Counted from the first letter of the stretch, positions 48,258 to 56,142 are shown. The stretch is 56,219 nucleotides of DNA from Scatosoma sp045576335 (GCA_045576335.1 JAZNGH010000029.1:1-56219), one strand, 5' to 3'. The notes: a model not told the origin generated them from the letters alone. A program made the numbers and translations.

Positions 48258-49271
48258 ATGAAAAAAGGATTTTTGGCGTTCGTCGCTGCCATGGGTATCG
48301 CGTTTTGCTCTTTTGCGGGCGCGGGGTGCGAGGCGAACGGGGAAGAAATTACGGTGTATATGCCCGACGGCGCGCCCGCTCTGGCTTTGGCGGGAATGAT
48401 GTGCGGGGACACGCAAGACGACGGCGTGACTTATCGCGTCGTAGACCCGAGGTTGATTGAAAGCAAGGTTTCCTTTGCCGATACGGACAAGAACGCGGAC
48501 GTGTGCGTTTTGCCGTTGACGAGCGCGACGGAGCGCTTGGGCGCGTCGAGCGAATATCAGCTTCTCAGCGTGGTCACGCACGGGAATTTATATATGGTAT
48601 CCGAAAACGCAACGGCGTACACAGCGGAAAATTTGTCCTCGCTCGTTGGAAAAACGGTGGGCGTTTTGCAGCTTGCGAGCTTGCCGGGGACGATTTTCAA
48701 GACGGTGCTTTCGAAAAACGGTATTCCTTACGCCGAGCTGTCCGTGGGCGAAGCGGCGCAAGCGGACAAGGTCAATCTGCTTGCCATTACGGGCGCGGGG
48801 GACGTCGGTGCGCTTACGGGCGTGGAGTGCTTCGTGCTTGCCGAGCCTGCCGCGAGCGCGCAAAAAGGCAAGGGCTTTTCTATCGTGGGTGATTTGCAGG
48901 CGTTGTACGGCGGGGAGGACGGGTATCCCCAAGCCGTGGCCGTTGCCAAAAGCGAGCTGATTGAACGGGACGAGGCGTGGGTGCGCTCGTTCGTGGCGGG
49001 CGTGAAAAGCGCGAGCGAGTGGCTGAAAACGGCGAGCGGCGAGGAAATCGTGCAAAGCGTGACGGCGCATTTAGAGGACGGAAATTACGCGACTACGCTG
49101 AATAGCAAGCTCTTGAAAACGGAAGTTTTAGGGCGTTGCGGCGTTTGGTTTGAGGGCGCGAGCGTGGCGCGAGTGGGTATAGAGGACTTTTTAGAGGCGG
49201 CGAAAACGGTGAGCACGAGTATTACCGTAACGCCTGAAAACGCGTTCTATTGCGGACTGGATTTTGAATAA
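48258..49271 (+). CDS. ABC transporter substrate-binding lipoprotein (NMT1/SsuA-like)
   Basis: 338-residue periplasmic-type binding protein. The signal peptide ends in a lipobox-like 'FAGAGC', giving a lipid-anchored cysteine. The mature part begins 'EITVYMPDGAPALALAGMM', and 'SLVGKTVGVLQLASLPGTIF' is typical of NMT1/SsuA-type proteins, which bind thiamine precursors, sulfonates or similar small molecules. ATG 48258 is preferred because the signal peptide begins there; GTG 48243, overlapping the trmB stop, is possible. A permease and an ATPase follow, completing the importer. Confidence 0.85.
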   Translation: MKKGFLAFVAAMGIAFCSFAGAGCEANGEEITVYMPDGAPALALAGMMCGDTQDDGVTYRVVDPRLIESKVSFADTDKNADVCVLPLTSATERLGASSEYQLLSVVTHGNLYMVSENATAYTAENLSSLVGKTVGVLQLASLPGTIFKTVLSKNGIPYAELSVGEAAQADKVNLLAITGAGDVGALTGVECFVLAEPAASAQKGKGFSIVGDLQALYGGEDGYPQAVAVAKSELIERDEAWVRSFVAGVKSASEWLKTASGEEIVQSVTAHLEDGNYATTLNSKLLKTEVLGRCGVWFEGASVARVGIEDFLEAAKTVSTSITVTPENAFYCGLDFE

Positions 49272-49275
49272 GATA

Positions 49276-50031
49276 ATGAAGAAAACGGTATGGAAAAATT
49301 TGGCGCAAACGGCGGCGGCAATCGGGGTGATGGTCGTCGCTTGGCTCGTCATATACGCGTGTGTGGGGAACGGCTTGCTCGTACCCTCTTTTTTTGATAC
49401 CGTTGCGGCGTTTTTCGAAACGCTTGGCGCGGGGTGGTTTTGGCAGGGCTTTTTGACTACCCTGCTTCGGGTATTGCTCGCGTTTGCGCTGTCCTTCGTT
49501 TTGGCGGTCGTTTTGGCGGTGGTTGCGTACCTGCTACCCTCGTTTTCGCGGTTTTTCGCGCCGTTTGTCGCTTTTTTGCGCTCTTTACCCGTGTTGGCGG
49601 TGCTGCTCGTCGTATTGCTTTGGTCGAGTGCGGGCGTTGCGCCCGTAATCGTGGCGTTTTTGTCGTTGTTCCCTATGCTGTATACGGGATTTTCGGCTTC
49701 GCTTGCGGGCGTGGATAACGAGCTTGTCGAAATGAGCCGCGTTTTCAAAGTGCCCTTGAAAAAACGGATATTTTCGCTGTATTTGCTGACGGTTGCCCCC
49801 TATTTATTGAGAGAATCGGGCGCGGCAATCGGGTTTGGCGTGAAGCTCGTCGTGTCGGCAGAGGTGCTCGCGCGGACGGCGGGAAGCCTTGGGAACGCCA
49901 TGCAGGAAGCACAATTATTTTCGCAAACGCCGCTGTTGTTCGCGCTCGTGCTCGTTGCATGTTTCACGGGATTTGTTTTTCAGCTGCTCGGCGAGGGGCT
50001 GGCGAGTATGTTTGAGAGGTGCGGAAAATGA
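49276..50031 (+). CDS. ABC transporter permease (SsuC/ThiX-like)
   Basis: 251-residue permease with six membrane helices. The EAA-loop equivalent is 'NELVEMSRVFKVPLKKRIFS', where the ATPase docks, and 'LKTTLL'-like entry 'FLTTLLRVLLAFALSFVLAV' is standard for the SsuC/TauC branch. It begins directly after the binding-protein gene (ATG 49276, 4 bp after the stop) and ends overlapping the ATPase start (ATGA). The substrate is unknown; the whole importer resembles those for thiamine precursors or sulfonates. Confidence 0.9.
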   Translation: MKKTVWKNLAQTAAAIGVMVVAWLVIYACVGNGLLVPSFFDTVAAFFETLGAGWFWQGFLTTLLRVLLAFALSFVLAVVLAVVAYLLPSFSRFFAPFVAFLRSLPVLAVLLVVLLWSSAGVAPVIVAFLSLFPMLYTGFSASLAGVDNELVEMSRVFKVPLKKRIFSLYLLTVAPYLLRESGAAIGFGVKLVVSAEVLARTAGSLGNAMQEAQLFSQTPLLFALVLVACFTGFVFQLLGEGLASMFERCGK

Positions 50032-50693
50032 AAATTTGTGTTTCGAAATCGTACGGGGAAAAGAAGATTTTTGATAATTTCGCGTTGGAGCTTGCAGAGG
50101 GCGAGGTCGTTTGTCTTTTGGGGGCTTCGGGCGTGGGCAAGACGACCTTGCTTCGCATACTTTCGGGCTTGACCGACTACGAGGGGGAAATCGAGGGCTT
50201 GCCAAATCGGGTGGGTTACGCCTTTCAAGAACCGCGGCTTTTGCCGCGCTTGACGGTGGAGGAAAATTTGTCGTATGCGGGCGCGCAAGACTGTTGCGGG
50301 ATTTTGGAAAAAACGGAATTGTCGGCGCACGCGAAAAAATACCCCGCCGCGCTTTCGGGCGGGGAGAAGCAAAGGGTTGCCCTTGCGCGGGCGTTTGCGG
50401 TGGGCGCGCCGCTGCTCTTGCTCGACGAGCCGTTTTCGTCGCTCGATACCGCGCTGAAAATTCGGCTTTGGGGCGTGTTCGCCCGTTTATGGCAAGAGAA
50501 AAAACCGACGACGGTGCTCGTCACGCACGATATCGAAGAGGCGTTTGCGTTGGGGCAAAGGATAGTCGTTTTGAGGGCGGGGAAAATCGTGTACGATTGT
50601 CACTTTGAAAAACGGGAATACCCCTCCCCTTACGGCGAGGCGTCGGACGAAAAGAAAAAAGTGCTTGCACTGCTTTTGCAAAACGATTGCTGA
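50028..50693 (+). CDS. ABC transporter ATP-binding protein (SsuB/ThiZ-like)
   Basis: 221-residue ATPase. Walker A 'LLGASGVGKTTLLRILSG', Q-loop 'YAFQEPRLLPRLTVEENL', signature 'LSGGEKQRVALARAFA', Walker B 'LLLLDEPFSSLD' and H-loop 'LVTHDIEEAFALGQRI' are all complete. 'QEPRLLPWLTVxEN' is the usual form for nitrate/sulfonate/thiamine-precursor importers; here the Trp is Arg. ATG 50028 is chosen because it overlaps the permease stop. No terminator was seen after it. Confidence 0.94.
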   Translation: MKICVSKSYGEKKIFDNFALELAEGEVVCLLGASGVGKTTLLRILSGLTDYEGEIEGLPNRVGYAFQEPRLLPRLTVEENLSYAGAQDCCGILEKTELSAHAKKYPAALSGGEKQRVALARAFAVGAPLLLLDEPFSSLDTALKIRLWGVFARLWQEKKPTTVLVTHDIEEAFALGQRIVVLRAGKIVYDCHFEKREYPSPYGEASDEKKKVLALLLQNDC

Positions 50694-50746
50694 CGCGTGC
50701 ATACGCGCAATTGATGATATGATAATATGAGACTTGTTGGAAATAC

Positions 50747-50775
50747 TTGCATTTATCATACAAAAATGCTATACT
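50747..50775 (+). promoter_or_regulatory. Promoter of the frameshifted surface-protein gene
   Basis: TTGCAT (50747-50752), 17-bp spacer, TATACT (50770-50775). GGAGG precedes ATG 50848. Confidence 0.68.
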
Positions 50776-50847
50776 AATGTCGACGGTCAAAGTTTGCGTT
50801 TTTATGCGGGCTTGGGTTGAACTTTTTATTTTTTTGGAGGCAGGGAA

Positions 50848-51862
50848 ATGTCGAACTACAAGACAAAAGCGGTGGTAAGCATAATCTTAACGGTCGTAAT
50901 CGTTGCGACGGCGGTGCTTGTCGGCGGATTTCTTTTTGGGCGAGGGGTTGAAGGCTTCTACGGGTCCAAAGACTTTGGAAACGCCCAAATCGTTTGACTA
51001 TGACGAGGAAAATTATACGCTGACCTGGGAAGCGGTGGAAAACGCCGAAAGCTATACGGTGGAATACAACGGCGAGGCGATAGAGGTTGAACAAGGGGAA
51101 ACGAGCTTACCTCTCATTCTTTCGGCAATGGAAAACAGCTTCAAAATCAAGGCGAACGAGGATACGGTCAATTATTTGGATTCGGCGTGGTCGGAGGCAA
51201 TCGTTTACAACATTGCGAGCGAGGAAGAGCTTTCGCTGTTTGATAAAATCAATATAGAGCTTGTTCGTGCGGCGAAAAAGGAAGGGTATACACTTAAAAG
51301 AATAATTGGGATTTCGTTTATTGACTTGGAGGGTGTTTATATAACGGGAAATTTTCATATAGATACTTTATGTGAGAAAAATGATAAACAATATAATGTG
51401 GAATATGGTTATGCTATAAAAAATAAAAATAACATAAGAGAACTATTAAATGAGATAAACGAAAACACATATTCAGGAAGTATTCCCAAAAAGCATATGC
51501 CGTACAATTCGGCGGAGAAGCTGGTGGCGTATGGTCGCTACGGGATTGACGGGGAAATGGCAAGGCTGAAAGAGCAGGGCTATGAGATTACCGTAATCGA
51601 CAGTTGCGTACGAGAGGGATCAGGAACGAGTAAATTTCGTTTTGAAATCGTAGGAACGTATAAGGCGGGGCTTGGAGAGGACGTGAAATATTTTACTTCC
51701 CTAATGCAAGTGGACGTATTAAATCCGGGTACGGATACTTATAATTACGAAACGGCGTTGGGGTTTAAGGAGAAAGTGACGGTGGAAGAAAAACAATTTA
51801 TTCTGCACGAAGAGGGCGGAACGTTGGAGTATATGGCGAAGCTTATCGAGCAGAAAGAGTAA
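50848..51862 (+). pseudogene. Surface protein with FN3-like domain, broken by a +1 frameshift
   Basis: ATG 50848, with GGAGG upstream, encodes a signal anchor ('VVSIILTVVIVATAVLVGGF') but the frame ends within about 35 codons. The rest continues in the next frame: 'LETPKSFDYDEENYTLTWEA' and 'VENAESYTVEYNG' form a fibronectin type III-like module, followed by about 200 residues I do not recognise. Removing one T from the T5 run at 50933-50937 joins the two parts as 'GGFLLGEGLKAST', a smooth fusion. Bases about 51290-51480 are strikingly AT-rich relative to the flanks, as if patched in by recombination. It is a pseudogene, a slippage-controlled gene or a sequencing error. Confidence 0.65.
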
Positions 51863-51931
51863 TCGTAAGCTTGGTGTGACAGGGCGCGGGGCGGTTTTTT
51901 CGGGAGAGTAAAAACTACAAACAAAAAACCG

Positions 51932-51960
51932 TTGACAATTGTTTTTTACCGTGCTATAAT
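51932..51960 (+). promoter_or_regulatory. Promoter of rpiB-like gene, with downstream CGTAT-ATACG motif
   Basis: TTGACA (51932-51937), 17-bp spacer, TATAAT (51955-51960). An inverted repeat CGTAT-N5-ATACG (51970-51984) lies over the start of the transcript and resembles one near the araC promoter. Confidence 0.85.
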
Positions 51961-52005
51961 ATATATAATCGTATATAAAATACGGGGAAATAAGGAGAAA
52001 ATATT

Positions 52006-52584
52006 ATGAAAACGGTAAAAGACAAGTATCTGGTAGTTGGCGCGGACTTTGCGGGTTTTCCTTTGAAGGAAGTCGTGGTTGAGCATTTGACGAAAAAGGG
52101 TTGGAAAATCCTTGATTTGGGCGTTAAAAAGGACAGCGATCCCAACGACACCGATTTGATGTTCCATAGAGTGGGGCTTCGCGTAGGTGCGGAAATTTCC
52201 GAGGGGAACTATGAGCGTGCGCTCCTTTTCTGCGGTACGGGTATGGGTATACATATCGCGGCGAGCAAGTGCCCCCACGTACACGCGGGCGTCGTAGAGA
52301 GCCTTCCCGCGGCAATGCGTGCAATCACGGGCAACGGCGTAAACGTACTCGCTATGGGCGCGTTCTACGTAGCACCGCAAACGGCTTGCGATATCGCGGA
52401 CGCATACCTTTCCAACGAGCTTGGTAGCGGTTGGGAATGGTGGCATAACTTCTACGAATTCCACAAGCTTGCCATTGACGAGCTGGAAGCGTTCGATTAC
52501 GAAGAATACAAGAAGAACGGCTTTAAGGTGAACAAGCTCGGCGATTACGACTTGACGCTTGATTTCGATAAGAAACCCGAATAA
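52006..52584 (+). CDS. RpiB/LacA/LacB family sugar-phosphate isomerase
   Basis: 192-residue isomerase of the RpiB/LacAB family. N-terminal 'VGADFAGFPLKEVVVEHLTK', the active-site region 'LLFCGTGMGIHIAASKCPHV' with the catalytic Cys, and 'TGNGVNVLAMGAFYV' match the family. It is about 40 residues longer at the C-terminus than RpiB (about 150), which is seen in a subgroup with other sugar substrates. The reaction is an aldose-ketose phosphate isomerisation; the sugar is not known. AAGGAG precedes ATG 52006, and a strong terminator follows, so it is monocistronic but next to the AraC regulator. Confidence 0.9.
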   Translation: MKTVKDKYLVVGADFAGFPLKEVVVEHLTKKGWKILDLGVKKDSDPNDTDLMFHRVGLRVGAEISEGNYERALLFCGTGMGIHIAASKCPHVHAGVVESLPAAMRAITGNGVNVLAMGAFYVAPQTACDIADAYLSNELGSGWEWWHNFYEFHKLAIDELEAFDYEEYKKNGFKVNKLGDYDLTLDFDKKPE

Positions 52585-52598
52585 GAATAAAAAAATAT

Positions 52599-52636
52599 CC
52601 GCGCCCGAAAGCGTTTTGCTTTCGGGCGCGGTTTTT
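52599..52636. terminator. Bidirectional terminator between rpiB-like and araC-like genes
   Basis: CCGCGCCCGAAAGC (52599-52612), GTTTT loop, GCTTTCGGGCGCGG (52618-52631), T-rich right flank and A-rich left flank. Perfect 14-bp stem. Confidence 0.93.
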
Positions 52637-52637
52637 A

Positions 52638-53489
52638 TTAGTTCGTCTTACGGTATTCCGCGGGGGTCAAGCCCGTTTGTTTTTTGAAGAATTTACAAAA
52701 ATAGGGTACGCTTTCAAATTGCAGCTCGTCCGCGATTTGCGTAATCGTCTTTTTGCCGCCGCGTAATTTTTCTTTTGCGCTTTCCGTCTTTTTATCCGCT
52801 ACGTACGCCATGGGGCTTTTGCCCGTGAACAGCTTAAATTCCCGACAGAGCGTGGAACGGTTGGTGCGGAACAAAAACGCCAGCTCGTCGAGGGTGATTT
52901 TTTCCAAAAAGTTATTGTCGATATATTCCACGATTTCGCCGATTGCGAAATCGCTTTCCTCACTGTCCTCTTCGCTTTCGAAAAATTCGTATTTACGGAT
53001 AAGCCCCAGCAAAAATATTTCAAGCTGTGATTTGAGCATTTGTTCACTTGCGAATATTTGCTTTTTCTTCTTTATCATATCGTACACGGGCACGTTGTAG
53101 GGCGGAGCGAACACGTTTCGCCCTTCCTTGACGATTGCTGCGAGCTGTTTGACCTCCGTTTCGTTTAAGACGACGGGCTTTTTCGTGAAATACGCCAGCT
53201 TATCCGAAACACATTCAAAGCCGATAATAATTACCGTCGTTTGCTCGTTTTTGGGACACGAAAGCGCGTGTATACGGTTCGCGCTATGCAAAATCATTTC
53301 GCTCTTTTGTAAAACGCCCGTGTATTCCTCGCTTTCCACGCGCATATTGCCGCTTTCGACGAAAATCAGCTCGCAAAAGGGGTGCTTATCGGGGGGCGTG
53401 AAATGCCCCTTGGGAAATTCGAAAAAATGTACGTTTGCAATTTTGGGGACGAGCAGAACGCTCGTCATTTGTTTTAATTTGAAATCCAT
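52638..53489 (-). CDS. AraC-family transcriptional regulator
   Basis: 283-residue regulator. The N-terminal cupin-type sensor domain (about 20-110, 'HFTPPDKHPFCELIFVESGN') is followed by a linker helix and a C-terminal double helix-turn-helix ('ITLDELAFLFRTNRSTLCRE', 'TITQIADELQFESVPYFCKF', ending 'KKQTGLTPAEYRKTN'). The start at 53489 follows a consensus promoter whose -10 ends 7 nt before the ATG, so the mRNA is likely leaderless; the frame opens further upstream but inside the promoter. It is divergent from the M24-ASRT-creatininase genes and probably controls them in response to a sugar or related ligand (inference). Confidence 0.9.
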   Translation of the reverse strand: MDFKLKQMTSVLLVPKIANVHFFEFPKGHFTPPDKHPFCELIFVESGNMRVESEEYTGVLQKSEMILHSANRIHALSCPKNEQTTVIIIGFECVSDKLAYFTKKPVVLNETEVKQLAAIVKEGRNVFAPPYNVPVYDMIKKKKQIFASEQMLKSQLEIFLLGLIRKYEFFESEEDSEESDFAIGEIVEYIDNNFLEKITLDELAFLFRTNRSTLCREFKLFTGKSPMAYVADKKTESAKEKLRGGKKTITQIADELQFESVPYFCKFFKKQTGLTPAEYRKTN

Positions 53490-53495
53490 AGCTTT

Positions 53496-53524
53496 ATTAT
53501 ACGCGCTTCGTTTGCGCTTGTCAA
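53496..53524 (-). promoter_or_regulatory. Promoter giving a leaderless araC-like mRNA
   Basis: On the minus strand: TTGACA, 17-bp spacer, TATAAT; ATG starts 7 nt after the -10 box and no ribosome binding site exists. Confidence 0.82.
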
Positions 53525-53537
53525 TCAAAAAAGAAAA

Positions 53538-53559
53538 AATCGTATCAAAAAATACGATT
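53538..53559. promoter_or_regulatory. Candidate operator between divergent araC-like and M24 genes
   Basis: Perfect inverted repeat AATCGTAT-N6-ATACGATT between the two promoters. A similar CGTAT-N5-ATACG lies at 51970-51984 by the rpiB-like promoter. It may bind the AraC-type regulator. Confidence 0.45.
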
Positions 53560-53585
53560 GTATAATTTTTATTGACGATTTTCTA

Positions 53586-53614
53586 ATGACAAAATAAAAA
53601 AAGGGTTTTATAAT
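53586..53614 (+). promoter_or_regulatory. Promoter of the M24-family gene
   Basis: ATGACA (53586-53591), 17-bp spacer, TATAAT (53609-53614). AAGGAG precedes ATG 53653. Confidence 0.7.
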
Positions 53615-53652
53615 ATACATATATGATAAAATAAAAAAGGAGAAATTTTATT

Positions 53653-54828
53653 ATGCAAAGAGTATGTATTCCCGATTACGAATATCAGGAAAGAATCCAA
53701 AGAGCGGCAAAGATGCTCCGTGAACGCGGGCTGGACGTTATGGTCGTGGCTTCGACGGAGAGCGATTATGCGAACGCGCGTTATTTTTCGGGTTTTTGGC
53801 CCTTGTTTGAAAGAGCGGGCGTAGCTATTTCCGCAAACGGTGACGCTGCACTGTTGGTGGGACCCGAATCTGCCGTTTTCGGTAAGGATTTCGGAAGACT
53901 GGAAAAGGTGTTCGTGCTTAAAGAATTCCGCGAGTCCGCGGATCCTAGCTATCCCGAGCTTGTACCCAACACGTTTGCCGAAGTATTTAAGGCAATCGGC
54001 GTTACGGGGGAAAATATCAAAATCGGTTTGGGAAGCTACGTAGAATGTACGTTGCCTATTTACGAGGGCTTAAAGGACGCGTTCCCCAAGGCGGAAATCG
54101 TAAAATGCAACGATATTATGGTCGCGCTCCGTTCGATCAAGAGTGAAAACGAGCTTGCTTGTATCCGTGAAGGCTTCCGTATCGTAGAGCTTGCGACGGA
54201 CGAAGTTATTAAGGCGTTGAAACCCGGCGTAACCGAGCTTCAAATGGTCGGTATTGCACAAAGAGTTATCTATGAAAACGGTGCGGAATACGAAGGACTC
54301 CCTATGTACGTGTTCAGCGAATCTTCCACCCGTCACGCAATCAGCCGTTCGACGTATAAAGTAATCGGTAAAAACGATATCGTACAGCTCAATCTTTCGG
54401 CAAAAATCGACGGCTATTCGCCCGCAATCGGTTTGCCCGTATTTATGGGAAAAGCAGAAGGCGAAAAGAAAGAGCTCGTCGAATTCTGTTTGAAAATGCA
54501 TAACTGGACGACGGAAAATCTTAAAGCGGGCATGAGAGCGGATATCGTTCCCAAGAAATTCTTGCAGATGTACAAAGAAGCAGGATACGAAAAGAACTAC
54601 GTGTACGGACCTTGCCACGGTACGGGTATGATCGAAGTAGAAGCACCTTGGATGGAAACTTCTTCCGACTATATTTTGAAGAAGAATATGACGTTCCAAG
54701 TAGATACATTCATTTCGGGCTCGACTTTTGGCTGCCGTTGGGAAAAGGGTATCGCCATCAAAGAAAACGGCGTAGAATCCTACACGGATTACCTTGAAAA
54801 GCACGGCTTAATCGAGCTTAATTTCTAA
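53653..54828 (+). CDS. M24-family (pita-bread) protein, metal site degenerate, creatinase-like
   Basis: 391 residues: an N-terminal creatinase/prolidase N-domain (about 10-150) and a C-terminal M24 pita-bread domain (about 165-385). In active M24 peptidases five ligands (D, D, H, E, E) bind two metals. Here the first Asp is Asn ('VQLNLSAKIDGYS'), the second is gone ('GYSPAIGLP'), the His remains ('GPCHGTGMIE'), the first Glu is Asp ('FQVDTFIS') and the last Glu seems kept ('CRWEKGIAI'). Creatinase also belongs to this fold and works without metal. A hydrolase acting on a small C-N substrate rather than a peptidase is therefore plausible. Strong AAGGAG. Confidence 0.85.
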   Translation: MQRVCIPDYEYQERIQRAAKMLRERGLDVMVVASTESDYANARYFSGFWPLFERAGVAISANGDAALLVGPESAVFGKDFGRLEKVFVLKEFRESADPSYPELVPNTFAEVFKAIGVTGENIKIGLGSYVECTLPIYEGLKDAFPKAEIVKCNDIMVALRSIKSENELACIREGFRIVELATDEVIKALKPGVTELQMVGIAQRVIYENGAEYEGLPMYVFSESSTRHAISRSTYKVIGKNDIVQLNLSAKIDGYSPAIGLPVFMGKAEGEKKELVEFCLKMHNWTTENLKAGMRADIVPKKFLQMYKEAGYEKNYVYGPCHGTGMIEVEAPWMETSSDYILKKNMTFQVDTFISGSTFGCRWEKGIAIKENGVESYTDYLEKHGLIELNF

Positions 54829-54838
54829 AAACGAATGA

Positions 54839-54866
54839 GGGAAACCGAGCGTGTGCTCGGTTTCCC
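54839..54866 (+). terminator. Strong hairpin between M24 and ASRT genes
   Basis: GGGAAACCGAGC (54839-54850), GTGT loop, GCTCGGTTTCCC (54855-54866). No T-run follows, so it may act as an RNA-processing or mRNA-stability element rather than a full terminator. Confidence 0.6.
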
Positions 54867-54887
54867 GAAATAATAAGGAGAGAAAGT

Positions 54888-55247
54888 ATGGTAGTAGGTA
54901 AAAAATATTGGATTATTCCCGATTGCGAGCTTCCGCCTGAGGGCGAGGGCGTTTTGAAGGGGCACGAAAGCGTGATCGTGGTCAACGACACGGCAAAAAC
55001 AGCCGTGATAAAGGTGAAGCTTTACTTTGCCGATAAAGAGTGCTACGACGATATCACTTGGACGGTAGAGCCGCAAAAGGTGCGGTGTTTCAGAATGAAC
55101 AATCCCGACGATATGTGCGGATACGTCGTGCCGCTCGAAACGCAATACGCTATGAAGCTGTCCAGCTCGCAAAAAGTCGTCGTGCAGTACGGGAGATTGG
55201 ACAACCGTCAAACGAACCTCGCGTATTATACGACGCTTGCATATTGA
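54888..55247 (+). CDS. ASRT-family protein (sensory rhodopsin transducer fold, DUF1362)
   Basis: 119-residue single-domain protein. The opening 'GKKYWIIPDCELPPEGEGVL' followed by 'KGHESVIVVNDT', and the later 'PDDMCGYVVPLETQYAMKLS' and 'VVQYGRLDNRQTN', match the ASRT family (PF07100). In Anabaena the family member transduces light signals from a rhodopsin, but homologues without any rhodopsin occur in sugar-catabolic operons of anaerobes such as Thermotoga, where a ligand-binding role is suspected. No rhodopsin gene is present here. AAGGAG precedes the ATG. Confidence 0.85.
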   Translation: MVVGKKYWIIPDCELPPEGEGVLKGHESVIVVNDTAKTAVIKVKLYFADKECYDDITWTVEPQKVRCFRMNNPDDMCGYVVPLETQYAMKLSSSQKVVVQYGRLDNRQTNLAYYTTLAY

Positions 55248-55297
55248 ATAGCAAAAAAAGAAAGTGTTTTTTTACGGTTTTTTTTGTGTGCAAGGCA

Positions 55298-55326
55298 TTG
55301 CAAAAAGAAAACGGGTATGTTAAAAT
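55298..55326 (+). promoter_or_regulatory. Promoter of the creatininase-family gene
   Basis: TTGCAA (55298-55303), 17-bp spacer, TAAAAT (55321-55326). The ATG is only 16 bp after the -10, with AAGGAG between. Confidence 0.5.
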
Positions 55327-55342
55327 AATAAAGGAGTAAAAA

Positions 55343-56077
55343 ATGATTTTAGATTATAGCTTCCCTCGGGAAACTGAGTACGTAAAAGAAAAAAATATCC
55401 CGCTCGTTATCGTGGGCGGAACGGTGGAATATCACGGCCCGCATTGCTCGTACGGGTGCGATACGCTCGTGGCGGAGGGGTTGGTGAAAAAGCTTGCCAA
55501 GGAAAAGGAGCTTATGCTCGCGCCGACCATTTCGTACAGTCCCGCAAGCTACGCCGTAGGCGGAAAGACGAGCGGAACGGTGCACGTGCCCGAACGCGCG
55601 TTTGAGGATTACGTATATTACGTTTTCAAGAGTATGCTTTATTCGGGCTTCCGTAATATTTACGTGGTCATTCATCATCAGTTCGAGCAAGAAAGCGAGA
55701 TGCCTATGACCCTTTGCTATCGCACGGCTGCGAAGCGCGCGACGATGGAGTATTTGCAGGAAACGCTCGGCGAGGGCTGGTGGGGCAGTGAATCGTACGC
55801 GAATTATTACGAGGAATTAGAAGGCGCAAATAATCCCTTCTCTTGGATTAAGGTCATTCCCACGATGTCAACGGCGGTGCAAAACGCGACGGGCTACGAT
55901 CACGCGGGGAAATACGAAAGCTCGATTTTGATGGCTTTGTATCCCGATTGTATCAAGCTTGACCGTATCGACGATATCAAGCATTGGTTCACTGAAAGTG
56001 CTAGAGAAGCCAACAAGGAACTTGGCGATGAAATGGTGAAACAATCGCTGGAATACTTAAAAGAGGCGATCAAATAA
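55343..56077 (+). CDS. Creatininase-family amidohydrolase
   Basis: 244-residue member of the creatininase family, which opens cyclic amides or related bonds (creatinine, FAPy, dehydro-inosose lactones). The metal motif 'IVGGTVEYHGPHCSYGCDTL' keeps the Glu, His and Asp ligands. The second motif reads 'VIHHQFEQES': it follows the creatininase pattern (HYEN) in having aromatic-Glu, rather than GHGGN as in most other branches, but the metal His is replaced by Gln with two His just before. 'GYDHAGKYESS' corresponds to the usual GHAGxxETS. The precise reaction is unknown. It has its own weak promoter and a terminator. Confidence 0.88.
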   Translation: MILDYSFPRETEYVKEKNIPLVIVGGTVEYHGPHCSYGCDTLVAEGLVKKLAKEKELMLAPTISYSPASYAVGGKTSGTVHVPERAFEDYVYYVFKSMLYSGFRNIYVVIHHQFEQESEMPMTLCYRTAAKRATMEYLQETLGEGWWGSESYANYYEELEGANNPFSWIKVIPTMSTAVQNATGYDHAGKYESSILMALYPDCIKLDRIDDIKHWFTESAREANKELGDEMVKQSLEYLKEAIK

Positions 56078-56142
56078 TGTGATTTGGCGAATGATAAAAA
56101 TCGCTGAAAGGCTTTGATTTACTGACAAAACACGTAATAAAA

